Positions 25,692 through 34,192 of a stretch of DNA of 52,468 bases are shown one piece after another. The DNA lies in contig JAFUCZ010000035.1 of assembly GCA_017459425.1 (NCBI GenBank), positions 1-52,468 on the forward strand, in the 5' to 3' direction. Below the pieces are notes generated by a model. It worked only from the letters and a program-made list of their open reading frames with translations. It ran no database searches and was not told where the DNA came from. Position numbers and translations under genes: made by a program. The DNA comes from Bacilli bacterium. Lineage in GTDB: Bacteria; Bacillota_I; Bacilli_A; RF39; UBA660. How positions within the stretch are numbered: position 1 is the first letter of the stretch; every line of letters begins with the position of its first letter.

Positions 25692-26870
25692 CTATTTAGC
25701 AAAATTATAAGTATCACGTGCAATCATTACTTCTTCATCCGTTGGAATCACATAAGCTTTAATTTTAGAATCACTTGTTGTAATTAATGATTCTCCTTTT
25801 GCATTTTGATTTAATTCTTCATCTACTTTAATTCCAAGAACTTTTAATTTATTTAAAACGTCATGTCTTATATTTGCATTGTTTTCTCCAACCCCTGCTG
25901 TAAATACTATCGCATCGCATCCTTCAAGTTCAACATAGTATTTTGCAATGTAATCAGCAATTCTTTCAACATACATATTTCGCGCTAATATGCTTCGTTC
26001 ATTACCTGCTAATCTGCTTGCTTCAATATCTCTATAATCGCTTGATACTCCACTAATACCTAGTAATCCACTTTCTTTATTTAGAGATTTTTCTATTGAA
26101 TCAATATTTCTTCCAGTTTGTTTTACAATATATGGAAGTATTGTAGCATCAATATCACCTGTACGACTTCCCATCATTATACCAGCATTAGGTGTAAATC
26201 CCATAGAAGTATCGATACATTCCATATCTTTAATAGCAGTAATTGAACCACCATTTCCTATATGACAACTAATAATTTTTAAATGTTTATCATTTAATAT
26301 ATCAGCAATTCTTTCAGCTATGTATTTATGACTAGTACCATGTGCGCCATATTTTCTAACAGCATAATCTGTATACCAATCATATGGTACTGGATATAAG
26401 AATCTATCCTCTTTCATTGTTTGATGAAAAGCTGTATCAAATACTGCAACTTCAGTAGCATCTGGAATTATACTTTCAAACGCTTCAATCCCAACAATAT
26501 GAGCAGGATTATGAAGTGGAGCTAAAGCTGATAAATTTTTAATTTCATCTTTAACTGATTCATTAATGATTACAGAATGAGAAAATTTATCTCCACCGTG
26601 TACTACTCTATGTCCAACACCTTCGATTTCATTTAAATCTTTAACTACTTTGTAATTAATTAATTCTTCAGCTAGTATTTTAACTGCCGATGCATGATCT
26701 TTTAATTCTATGTTTTTTTCAATCTTTTCACCATTGATTTTAATTGTATAAAAACTTCCATCTATACCAATTCTTTCAAATGTACCTGAAATTAAAACTT
26801 TTTCTTCTGGCATTTCATACGCTTGAAACTTCAATGAAGAACTCCCTGCATTAACTGATAATATTTTCAT
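25692..26870 (-). CDS. ackA: Acetate kinase
   Basis: 392 aa, typical length. Signatures: ILSVNAGSSSLKFQAYE at the start, RVVHGGDKFS, catalytic region FDTAFHQTM, HGTSHKYI, HIGNGGSITAI, MGFTPNAGIMMGSRTGDID, and FTAGVGENN near the C-terminus. It makes ATP and acetate from acetyl phosphate, which with pflB elsewhere in the window points to mixed-acid fermentation. No pta gene is adjacent. GAGGTT precedes the ATG. Confidence 0.98.
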   Translation of the reverse strand: MKILSVNAGSSSLKFQAYEMPEEKVLISGTFERIGIDGSFYTIKINGEKIEKNIELKDHASAVKILAEELINYKVVKDLNEIEGVGHRVVHGGDKFSHSVIINESVKDEIKNLSALAPLHNPAHIVGIEAFESIIPDATEVAVFDTAFHQTMKEDRFLYPVPYDWYTDYAVRKYGAHGTSHKYIAERIADILNDKHLKIISCHIGNGGSITAIKDMECIDTSMGFTPNAGIMMGSRTGDIDATILPYIVKQTGRNIDSIEKSLNKESGLLGISGVSSDYRDIEASRLAGNERSILARNMYVERIADYIAKYYVELEGCDAIVFTAGVGENNANIRHDVLNKLKVLGIKVDEELNQNAKGESLITTSDSKIKAYVIPTDEEVMIARDTYNFAK

Positions 26871-26883
26871 ATATAACCTCTTT

Positions 26884-27408
26884 CTACACTATGTATTTAA
26901 ATACTGCACAATTTGGAACATCTAATTTTAATAGATCGTCATTTTCATTAAAACCTTGAATAACATAATTAAGTGCCCTTACTGTAGCACCATGTGATAC
27001 AATAAGTACTACTTTATCACTATATTTTTGTTTTATATCGTCAATAAAATTTTGACATCTATTAAATAAGTCCTTAATTGATTCAACATTTAAATCACTT
27101 TTATTTAATTTGTAATCCCAGTATAATCTAGCATTATATTTAGCAAGTTCTTTGCCTTCTAAATCTCCAAATCCACGTTCTATTATTCTATCATCAATCA
27201 AAACTTTTCCATCATAAATAATAGTCGCTGTTTCAACAGCCCTTTTAAGTGGACTTGATATACATATATCTACTTTATCTTCTATTTTATTTTTAACAAG
27301 TAAAGCTTGTTTCTTTCCAAACTCTGTTAAATCTATATCTGTTTGACCTTGTAATAATCCCTTTTCATTCCATAATGTTTTACCATGTCTAACTATGTAT
27401 AAAATCAT
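26884..27408 (-). CDS. Histidine phosphatase family protein
   Basis: 174 aa, phosphoglycerate-mutase-like fold. The phosphohistidine motif is RHGKTLWNEKG (H8 as nucleophile), followed by LQGQTDIDLTEFG, SPLKRAVETA and VSHGATVRAL carrying the second catalytic His. The short length fits the cofactor-independent broad-specificity phosphatases (PhoE/CobC-like) rather than glycolytic mutase. Substrate unknown. Its ATG follows the stop of the 67-aa reading frame upstream directly, with AGGTGA in the overlap. Confidence 0.88.
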   Translation of the reverse strand: MILYIVRHGKTLWNEKGLLQGQTDIDLTEFGKKQALLVKNKIEDKVDICISSPLKRAVETATIIYDGKVLIDDRIIERGFGDLEGKELAKYNARLYWDYKLNKSDLNVESIKDLFNRCQNFIDDIKQKYSDKVVLIVSHGATVRALNYVIQGFNENDDLLKLDVPNCAVFKYIV

Positions 27409-27612
27409 TTACTCACCTATTATTTTTTTATATGTAGAATTTAAAATTTCATATCTAATCATAATGATTTTTTTATAAAATTCTTTTCTAGAATCAGATA
27501 TACATGACGTATTATCAATAAAATCAATAATTTTATCAATATCAATATTCAGAAAAACTCTTTTTAGAGCATTATTACATTCTACATTTTTAGTATTTTT
27601 TATATAGTCCAT
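27409..27612 (-). pseudogene. Possible C-terminal remnant of a HipA-like kinase
   Basis: 67 codons from the only in-frame ATG, which has no ribosome site. The same frame stays open upstream for ~38 codons to the lysS stop (27729). The C-terminus (IDNTSCISDSRKEFYKKII, then RYEILNSTYKKI) resembles the C-terminal helices of HipA/CtkA-type kinases as I remember them, where IDNTPxISxxRKEFYKxxI is typical. No catalytic domain is present. It may be a decayed gene or a small real protein co-translated between lysS and the phosphatase gene. The upstream 116 nt contain nothing else visible. Confidence 0.4.
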
Positions 27613-27728
27613 ATAATTTATTTTTTTGTCATTTTCTTTTATACATGAGCAACAATTAATAGCTAAAGTTTTTATTTCTATATCATCTATTATATTTAAT
27701 TTTTTATCAAAATTACTTCCTAATATAA

Positions 27729-29204
27729 TTATTCCTTGTTTTCTGGTTTCATTAAAGGGAATAATACATTATCACGAATATTAGCAGAATCAGTTAAAAC
27801 TTGAATTACTCTATCTATTCCCATACCCCAACCTGAAATCGGTGGCATACCATATTCCATAGCTTCAATATAATCCATATCCATTACCATTGCTTCACTA
27901 TCACCTTGTGCGTTTAAATTAGCTTGTTCCTCTAAACGTTTTTGTTGTTCGATTGGATCAACTAATTCTGAATATGCGTTAATTATTTCAGCTCCATTTA
28001 TTACAAGTTGAAATCTATCTGTAATATTTGGATTATCGTCATTAGCACGTGCTAGTGGTGATAATTCAATTGGATGTTCTGTTAAAAATACTGGTTCTAT
28101 CATATATGGACGAGCTACTTTTTTATAAAGTAAATCTACTAGTTTTCCAAATCCTATAACATTGACTTCTTCTTCGCTTTCAATTTCAATATTTTTTTCT
28201 TTTATAATATTTAATAATTTTTCTTTAGTGTTATATATATTTATATCAATATCAATATATTTTTTAAGTAATTCTCTAAATGAAACTGCTTCCCATTTTT
28301 TAGAAAAATCTACTTGTTTATCACCTATTTTAATATTTAATGATCCATACACATTTTTAATAACAGTTTTTAACATATCTTCAATGAAATTCATATTGTC
28401 TTTATAGTTATAGTAACTACAATAACATTCTAACATTGTAAAATCTTGTAAATGAGTAGTATCCATTCCTTCGTTTCTAAAACATCTAGCAAATTCAAAT
28501 ACACGAGTAAAGCCACCAACGATTGCTCTTTTTAAATATGTTTCTGGGGCAATTCTTAAATACACATCCATATCAAGTGCATTATGATGTGAAATAAATG
28601 GTTTTGCAAGTGCTCCAGAAGGTTTATTAATTAATACTGGAGTTTCTATTTCAATATATTTTTTATCTTCTAAATATCTTCTGACTTGCTTTATAAATTC
28701 ATATTTAAGTAAGAATCTTTCTCTTGTATCCTCATTCATTATTAAATCTACATATCTATTTCTATAACATAATTCGATGTCATTTAAACCATGGAATTTT
28801 TCAGGAAGTGGTTTTAAAGCCTTACCTAAGAATTCAAAAAAGTTTGCTCTTATTGTTTTTTCACCTGTGTGAGTTGTAAAAATCTCTCCTTCAACTCCAA
28901 TAAAATCTCCTAAATCAAAATTTTCTTTGAAAAATTTGTATTTTTCTTCACCTACCATGTCAATTTTAATTGATACTTGAATAGAACCTTCTACATCACG
29001 AATATTTATAAAACTTAGTTTACCCATTTTTCTCATGAATACAATACGTCCTGCAACTCTTACATTAGTAGTTCCATCTTCTAAGTTTTTTGCTTCCTTT
29101 AAATCATAATTTGTTTCAAATCTTTCAGGATAAGGATTTGTAAATTCCTTTATACTTTGTATTTTTTCACGTCTTACTATTTCTTGCTCTGTTAATTCTC
29201 TCAT
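27729..29204 (-). CDS. lysS: Lysyl-tRNA synthetase, class II
   Basis: 491 aa. N-terminal OB-fold anticodon-binding domain (~50-150), then class II catalytic core with motif 1 in FIKQVRRYLEDKKYIEIETPVL-like sequence, motif 2 FEFARCFRNEG, and motif 3 GWGMGIDRVIQVL near the C-terminus. GAGGTGAATT precedes the start. It lies in the dusB-RDD-lysS operon with 10-nt gaps. No T-box leader precedes this operon, unlike leuS and tyrS. Confidence 0.97.
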   Translation of the reverse strand: MRELTEQEIVRREKIQSIKEFTNPYPERFETNYDLKEAKNLEDGTTNVRVAGRIVFMRKMGKLSFINIRDVEGSIQVSIKIDMVGEEKYKFFKENFDLGDFIGVEGEIFTTHTGEKTIRANFFEFLGKALKPLPEKFHGLNDIELCYRNRYVDLIMNEDTRERFLLKYEFIKQVRRYLEDKKYIEIETPVLINKPSGALAKPFISHHNALDMDVYLRIAPETYLKRAIVGGFTRVFEFARCFRNEGMDTTHLQDFTMLECYCSYYNYKDNMNFIEDMLKTVIKNVYGSLNIKIGDKQVDFSKKWEAVSFRELLKKYIDIDINIYNTKEKLLNIIKEKNIEIESEEEVNVIGFGKLVDLLYKKVARPYMIEPVFLTEHPIELSPLARANDDNPNITDRFQLVINGAEIINAYSELVDPIEQQKRLEEQANLNAQGDSEAMVMDMDYIEAMEYGMPPISGWGMGIDRVIQVLTDSANIRDNVLFPLMKPENKE

Positions 29205-29214
29205 AATTCACCTC

Positions 29215-29799
29215 TTATATTTCTACCACAGTAGTATGTGTAAGTATATCTTGAATTCCCTTTTTATCACTTCTATATATTACCATAAATCCACTTATTA
29301 TTACTAGTATAAATTGAACAAAATTTAAAATACTTATTGTTATAAAATATGGCATACTTGGAAGTATATATATAAGCGCTAAAGATATCAGTAAAGTTAA
29401 TAGTCCATTTACAATAAAATTTCTAATAATTAAATCATTAAGTGATAATTGACCATCATCTTTTTGTATTTTTATTTTTAATAATTTTTTGCCTAATGTT
29501 TGACCATCATTCAAAAATGGATATATTACAAAATAAATTAGTATAAAAAATCCATTAACTATACTAAGACCTACTTGTTCTTTATCAATATCATGTGCAA
29601 TATTTGCGTAATTTGTAATTACTTGTTTAGTTGAAATTTCATGATTTAAATATGAATCAATATGTGTATCCCACTCTTTTTCTAAGTTAATTATATTAGA
29701 AGAAGTTGGTAAAATAATTGAAATAATACTTAATAGTATTGTTAAAATTAAACTATCTATTATGTATGCTCCTAATCTTTTTTTAAAACTTGCTTTCAT
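29215..29799 (-). CDS. RDD-family membrane protein
   Basis: 194 aa. Begins with KRLGAYIIDSLIL, matching the RDD motif pattern (Arg at the first helix, Asp within it). About four hydrophobic helices lie at ~13-30, 75-95, 130-150 and 158-178, with DGQTLGKKLLKIKI after the second, which is the conserved RDD central segment. Family roles include ion/proton exchange in some members, otherwise unknown. Sits between dusB and lysS; GGAG precedes the start. Confidence 0.82.
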   Translation of the reverse strand: MKASFKKRLGAYIIDSLILTILLSIISIILPTSSNIINLEKEWDTHIDSYLNHEISTKQVITNYANIAHDIDKEQVGLSIVNGFFILIYFVIYPFLNDGQTLGKKLLKIKIQKDDGQLSLNDLIIRNFIVNGLLTLLISLALIYILPSMPYFITISILNFVQFILVIISGFMVIYRSDKKGIQDILTHTTVVEI

Positions 29800-29801
29800 T
29801 T

Positions 29802-30773
29802 TTACACTCCTTTATAACTATTAATTAAATCAATAAAATCCTGCTTTTTCGTTGTTTTAAAAATGTTTTGCTTTAAATTATTAACATTTGGAAGTCCTTT
29901 TAAATAATGTGCGGCATGAGTGCGGATTTCTAAAAGTGCAAGATGCTCATTTTTATAAGTTAATAAATAATTAAAATGTTTTAAAATCATATTTAATTTT
30001 TCATCAGTTGTAATTTCTTTAGGTTCTATTTTTTTATCTATGAAATCAATACATTCTTTAAAAATCCAAGGATTACCTAATGAAGCTCTACCAATCATCA
30101 CTGCGTCACATTTTGTTTTATTAATCAAATCTAAAGCATCGTAACATGATTTTATATCTCCATTACCAATTACAGGTATATTTACAGCTTCCTTTACATC
30201 TTTAATTATATCCCAATTAGCTTTACCGCTATAACCTTGTGCTCTTGTTCTTGGATGAATTGTAATAGCACTCGCCCCAGCTTTTTCAATAGTTTTAGCG
30301 ACCTCTAATGCATTTATATGTTCACTATCCCAACCACTTCTAATTTTTACTGTAACTGGAACATTTACACTTTTTACAACGCTTGACACTATTGTTTGTA
30401 TTTTATTTACATCTTTTAAAAGTGCACTCCCAGCACTACTTTTAATTGCAACTTTAGGGACTGGGCATCCCATATTAATATCAATAAAAACGTTTTTATA
30501 TAAATCAGTTATTTTTTTTGCAGCCTTACTTAAAGTATCTGGATTAGATCCAAATATTTGTACACCGACAGGTATATTTACAGTTTCAATTCCTTTTAAC
30601 ATTTCTAGTGTTTTGTTATTTTGTCTTACTATTGCTTCTGCGCTGATTAATTCTGTAAATACCAGTCCTACACCAAACTCTTCTAATATTTTAAAATATG
30701 CGGCATTAGAAATACCTGCCATAGGCGCTAAAACGACTCGATTTTTAATTTTTATATTTCCTATTTGCCACAT
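29802..30773 (-). CDS. dusB: tRNA-dihydrouridine synthase (Dus family)
   Basis: 323 aa from the ATG at 30771-30773, chosen for its GGTGAT site; further in-frame upstream codons overlap the promoter. FMN-binding TIM barrel: VLAPMAGISNAAY at the start, INMGCPVPKV with the catalytic-loop Cys, KIRSGWD, HPRTRAQGYSG, IGNGDIKS and IGRASLGNPW. A C-terminal helical domain binds tRNA. It reduces uridines of tRNA to dihydrouridine. Among bacterial types it resembles DusB most, but subtype by sequence reading is approximate. Confidence 0.92.
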   Translation of the reverse strand: MWQIGNIKIKNRVVLAPMAGISNAAYFKILEEFGVGLVFTELISAEAIVRQNNKTLEMLKGIETVNIPVGVQIFGSNPDTLSKAAKKITDLYKNVFIDINMGCPVPKVAIKSSAGSALLKDVNKIQTIVSSVVKSVNVPVTVKIRSGWDSEHINALEVAKTIEKAGASAITIHPRTRAQGYSGKANWDIIKDVKEAVNIPVIGNGDIKSCYDALDLINKTKCDAVMIGRASLGNPWIFKECIDFIDKKIEPKEITTDEKLNMILKHFNYLLTYKNEHLALLEIRTHAAHYLKGLPNVNNLKQNIFKTTKKQDFIDLINSYKGV

Positions 30774-30789
30774 AAAAATCACCATAGAT

Positions 30790-30798
30790 ATTGTACCA
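30790..30798 (-). promoter_or_regulatory. Extended -10 promoter of the dusB operon (TGGTACAAT)
   Basis: TGGTACAAT lies 16 nt before the dusB ATG, implying a leader of only about 10 nt that is nearly all ribosome site. The preceding terminator T run abuts it. Confidence 0.55.
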
Positions 30799-30814
30799 AA
30801 TAAGTTAGATAAAA

Positions 30815-30848
30815 TCAAAAAAAGAATTATCTATTTAATTCTTTTTTC
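30815..30848. terminator. Intrinsic terminator of the HTH gene
   Basis: AAAGAATTA / TAATTCTTT stem (30821-30844) with A/T runs on both sides. It contains the HTH gene stop codon (30827-30829). Confidence 0.8.
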
Positions 30849-31195
30849 AATTTATATTCTTTTGTTTTTTGTTTAACTAATGAAACAATTATTTTTCTTT
30901 TATTAATTCTTTCAATTATTTCTTGTTGCTCAACATATCTATTTGATTGAGATAAGAATTTTGTATGAATCATAATTTGATCATATAATTTGCTGTAAAA
31001 TTCATGTTCTTTTTCCGAACATCTAACACTTGATAAATCTTTAATACGATCAATAAATCTTCTGATTGTTGTAGCATTAACTTCTAGCTCTTTTGCTATT
31101 TCAGGTACACTCATAATTTCATCAGTTTGGATTAATTCTAAGTAAAAACTTAAAATACTATTATACATACGTCTTGAAAAATTGTAATATTTCAT
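30827..31195 (-). CDS. Helix-turn-helix protein
   Basis: 122 aa from the ATG preceded by AGGGGGAT. A helix-turn-helix at about residues 29-52 (SVPEIAKELEVNATTIRRFID) suggests DNA binding. The flanks are helical and the C-terminus is strongly basic (KQKTKEYKLKKELNR). No ligand domain. It is transcribed alone from the best-matching promoter in the window, so it is likely abundant. Target unknown; family not recognised beyond the HTH. Confidence 0.65.
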   Translation of the reverse strand: MKYYNFSRRMYNSILSFYLELIQTDEIMSVPEIAKELEVNATTIRRFIDRIKDLSSVRCSEKEHEFYSKLYDQIMIHTKFLSQSNRYVEQQEIIERINKRKIIVSLVKQKTKEYKLKKELNR

Positions 31196-31219
31196 AATAT
31201 CCCCCTTTTCGAAGAGTAT

Positions 31220-31247
31220 ATTATACATTAAATTAAATATTTGTCAA
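31220..31247 (-). promoter_or_regulatory. Consensus sigma-A promoter of the HTH gene
   Basis: TTGACA (31242-31247), 16-nt spacer, TATAAT (31220-31225): both hexamers perfect. The -35 lies inside the 3' end of tyrS. Confidence 0.8.
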
Positions 31248-32474
31248 TATTTTTGCAATATAATACTTTTTCTTTCCTCGTCTTATTACTAATAATTCAT
31301 TATCAATAGCTATGCTACTATCAACTAAATAGTTTTCATCAATCATTTTTTCACCATTTATATTTATAGCACCACTATTTATAAATTCACGAGCTTCTCT
31401 TTTGCTAGAACAAATATTATTATCAACTAACATGTCAATTAAAATAACATTGTCTTTTATTTCGAAACTTGGAACATCTTTAAAACCAATTAATATTTCA
31501 TCGCTATTTAAGTTTTTGATGTTTCCACTAAACAATGCCTCACTTATTTTAACGGCTTTATCATATTCTTCTTTACCATGTAAATCAGTTATAATTTCAC
31601 GCGCTAATGTTTTTTGCCCAAGTCTTAAATGTGGGGCTTCATTATGTTTTTTTACTACTTCCATAATTTCGTCTGGAGATAAAAATGTAAATATTTTTAA
31701 ATATGATTCAACCATTGTGTCATCAGTATTTACTAAGTATTGATATAATTCATAACTTGATGTTTTATTTTTATCAAGCCATAATGCATTACCTTCTGAT
31801 TTACCAAATTTTTTACCACTAGCATCTAAAACTAAAGGCATTGTAAAAGCATATGCTTCTTTACCTGTTTTTTTCTTAATTAAATCAATACCTGTTGTAA
31901 TATTTCCCCATTGATCAGAACCTTCTGCTTGTAATATACAATTTTCATTTTCAAATAAATGCAGGAAATCATATCCTTGAATTAATGTATATGTAAACTC
32001 TGCAAATGTGATGCCTGTTTCAAGTCTTCTCCTAATTATATCTTTATCCAACATATAATTGATATTAATATATTTACCAACTTCTCTTAAAAAATTAATT
32101 AAATCAAATTTAGAAATCCAATCATAGTTATTAACAACTTGGGCTTTACCATCAAAAATATTACTAACTTGTTTTTTTATTCCGTCTAAATTCTTAGCAA
32201 CAGCTTCTTTTGATATTATTTCTCTTTCACTTGTTGGACGTGGATCACCAATAAGTCCTGTTGCTCCACCTACTAGTAAAATTGGATGATGCCCAGCTCG
32301 AGCAAGTCTTTTAGCTGTAACTAATGATGAATAATGTCCTAAATGAAGACTATTTGCAGTGGGATCTGTTCCCCAATAAAATTTAATAGGATCACCATTT
32401 AAAATATCGCCTAAATTTTCTCCAGCAACATCTTTTATTAAACCTCTCCATTTAAGTTCTTCAAATAAATTCAT
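31233..32474 (-). CDS. tyrS: Tyrosyl-tRNA synthetase
   Basis: 413 aa. The ATG at 32472-32474 is chosen because AAGGAGG encoded by the last deoC codons lies before it. Class I motifs: HLGH at 44-47 and the KMSKS-equivalent KFGKS in GKKFGKSEGNALW. LLVGGATGLIGDPR and LQAEGSDQWGNIT are typical TyrRS segments. The C-terminal ~70 residues form an S4 RNA-binding domain. One nucleotide separates it from deoC, and both follow a tyrosine T-box. Confidence 0.97.
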   Translation of the reverse strand: MNLFEELKWRGLIKDVAGENLGDILNGDPIKFYWGTDPTANSLHLGHYSSLVTAKRLARAGHHPILLVGGATGLIGDPRPTSEREIISKEAVAKNLDGIKKQVSNIFDGKAQVVNNYDWISKFDLINFLREVGKYININYMLDKDIIRRRLETGITFAEFTYTLIQGYDFLHLFENENCILQAEGSDQWGNITTGIDLIKKKTGKEAYAFTMPLVLDASGKKFGKSEGNALWLDKNKTSSYELYQYLVNTDDTMVESYLKIFTFLSPDEIMEVVKKHNEAPHLRLGQKTLAREIITDLHGKEEYDKAVKISEALFSGNIKNLNSDEILIGFKDVPSFEIKDNVILIDMLVDNNICSSKREAREFINSGAININGEKMIDENYLVDSSIAIDNELLVIRRGKKKYYIAKILTNI

Positions 32475-32475
32475 A

Positions 32476-33135
32476 TTAATCTTCCTCCTTTGGTGATTCA
32501 TTTACGATTTTTACTCCATTACTAGTTCCAATTCTAGTAACACCCATTTCGATATATTTAATTGCATCTTCATAAGTTTTTATTCCACCACTTGCTTTTA
32601 TTTCAAGTATTTCATTTTTAGCACTATTAATTAATTCAATATCATGAATACTTGCTCCTCTAGTTCCAAAACCAGTAGATGTTTTAATATAATTAACGAA
32701 TGTTTCATTACATATTTCTGTCATTTTTATTATTTCTTCATCTGTTAGATAACATGTTTCAATTATTACTTTTAAAGTTTTACCATCAATAGAATTTCTA
32801 ACTTCTTCTATTTCATGTTTAACATATTCATAATCTTTATCCTTTACAGCACCGATATTAATTACCATATCAATTTCAGTTGCCCCATCTTCAATAGCAT
32901 TTATCGCTTCATATACTTTAGTTTCAATAGTATTTGCTCCAAGTGGAAACCCAATTACAGTACAAACTTCTACTTGAGTATCTTCTAAAATACTACTAGC
33001 AAGTTCTACAAAATGAGGATTAACACATACACTAGCAAAATGATTATTTTTTGCTTCCTCACATAACTTTCTAATGTCTTCTTCACGAGCATTCGCTTTT
33101 AAATTAGTATGATCAATATACTTATTTATTTCCAT
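32476..33135 (-). CDS. deoC: Deoxyribose-phosphate aldolase
   Basis: 219 aa, usual length. TIM-barrel class I aldolase with the Schiff-base Lys151 in YIKTSTGFG, plus SVCVNPHFV, GFPLGANTIETK, EIDMVINIGA and VIIETCYL. It cleaves deoxyribose 5-phosphate to acetaldehyde and glyceraldehyde 3-phosphate. It is the first gene after the tyrosine T-box, so its expression should follow tRNA-Tyr charging. Its last codons (KEED) form the ribosome site of tyrS. No other deoxynucleoside-salvage genes are beside it. Confidence 0.96.
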   Translation of the reverse strand: MEINKYIDHTNLKANAREEDIRKLCEEAKNNHFASVCVNPHFVELASSILEDTQVEVCTVIGFPLGANTIETKVYEAINAIEDGATEIDMVINIGAVKDKDYEYVKHEIEEVRNSIDGKTLKVIIETCYLTDEEIIKMTEICNETFVNYIKTSTGFGTRGASIHDIELINSAKNEILEIKASGGIKTYEDAIKYIEMGVTRIGTSNGVKIVNESPKEED

Positions 33136-33149
33136 ATTATTCCTCCTAT

Positions 33150-33350
33150 CAAAAAAAATCCACTAGATGTAAGGACGAATAATCGCGGTACCACCTTACT
33201 TCATAATGGATTTATTATGCACTCATTTCTTAACGCGAATAACGATTTAGTTCCAAAATTGTAACTTCTAATTCAAACTTGGTTAGTTTTCATCAACCAC
33301 TAACTTTCTATTTACTATTTAAATTATACTTTTATTTCTTCATCACTAAT
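33150..33350 (-). promoter_or_regulatory. T-box leader, tyrosine-specific
   Basis: T-box core AAGGTGGTACCGCG at 33184-33197, with an intrinsic terminator downstream (AATCCA...GTAAGG pairing with CCTTAC...TGGATT, then T8). Stem I apical loop is GGTTGATGAAAACTAACC-like. The specifier segment GAAGTTACAATTTTGGA has TAC (33261-33263, Tyr) followed by A, aligning with CTT of the leucine leader. This matches tyrS downstream. The first gene controlled is deoC. Confidence 0.93.
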
Positions 33351-33357
33351 TAAATAA

Positions 33358-33386
33358 AGTTTACTATAACTAAATTAAATTGTCAA
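33358..33386 (-). promoter_or_regulatory. Promoter of the tyrosine T-box transcript
   Basis: TTGACA (33381-33386), 17-nt spacer, TAAACT (33358-33363). The -35 abuts the end of the upstream hypothetical gene (stop begins 33387). Confidence 0.75.
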
Positions 33387-33833
33387 TTATTTTATATACA
33401 ATTTAGGTTTTTCACTTAATTGTGAGGCACCTAATAATAATCTATCAAATTCATTAAGAACAGCTTCTTCAAATGCATTTTTTTCTTTATTTTTAAGTAC
33501 TTCAATGCATATGTGATACTTTTTATATATAGATAAATATTTTCTACATTCGTCTTGAATTACTTCATAATCAAATTTGTCTTTAATTAATTCGTCTATA
33601 TTTATTTTCATTGCTGATTCATATAAATATTCATCATATTTATCTCCAATAATTTTATTTTTTATTGCTTTAGCAAGATCTTGTTCTTTTTTAAATCTAT
33701 TTAGTATTTTTAATCCTTCTTGTGACTTATAAGTATTTGGATCTTTTAAAATAGTACCTATATCCCATTTTTCTGGTACATATTCTAATAACTTAATAAG
33801 TTGTTCTTCCTTCTCGTTGATATTACTTTCCAT
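33387..33833 (-). CDS. Hypothetical helical protein downstream of rbfA
   Basis: 148 aa, not recognised. It appears entirely alpha-helical and charged, with no membrane segment, Cys or motif of known families. It begins MESNINEKEEQLIKLLEYVP; the middle contains KDPNTYKSQEGLKILNRF and a Cys-containing segment DECRKYLSIYKKYHICIEVL. It lies 2 nt after rbfA, the last gene of the nusA-infB operon, so it is probably co-expressed with translation factors. No function is proposed. Confidence 0.7.
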   Translation of the reverse strand: MESNINEKEEQLIKLLEYVPEKWDIGTILKDPNTYKSQEGLKILNRFKKEQDLAKAIKNKIIGDKYDEYLYESAMKINIDELIKDKFDYEVIQDECRKYLSIYKKYHICIEVLKNKEKNAFEEAVLNEFDRLLLGASQLSEKPKLYIK

Positions 33834-33835
33834 TT

Positions 33836-34189
33836 CTAACCCTCCTGATTATCTTTGTTATGTATTTCTTTTATTTTATTCTCAATATTTTTACCATATT
33901 CTATTGATTCATCATATACAAATTGTAATTCTGGAATATGTCTTACGTCAATACGATCAGCTAAAACTTTTCTTATATAAGAAGAAGCATTTTTTAAAGA
34001 CTTCATTGTTTCTTTAATTTTTTCTTCATTAAATACTGTAACATATACTTTCGCAAAGCTTAAATCATTTGTAACATGTACATCAGTAACTGTTACAAAT
34101 TTTATATCTGGGTCTTTTATTTCATTAGCAAGAATATAGCTAATTTCTTTAACCATATTACTTGCTATTCTATCTATTTTTACACTCAT
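33836..34189 (-). CDS. rbfA: Ribosome-binding factor A
   Basis: 117 aa, usual length. KH-type fold: RIASNMVKEISYILANEIKDP, TVTDVHVTNDLSFAKVYVTV, and a C-terminal RHIPELQFVYDESIEYG typical of RbfA. It matures 16S rRNA on 30S subunits. It follows infB by 3 nt, the standard Firmicutes order. Confidence 0.95.
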   Translation of the reverse strand: MSVKIDRIASNMVKEISYILANEIKDPDIKFVTVTDVHVTNDLSFAKVYVTVFNEEKIKETMKSLKNASSYIRKVLADRIDVRHIPELQFVYDESIEYGKNIENKIKEIHNKDNQEG

Positions 34190-34192
34190 AAA

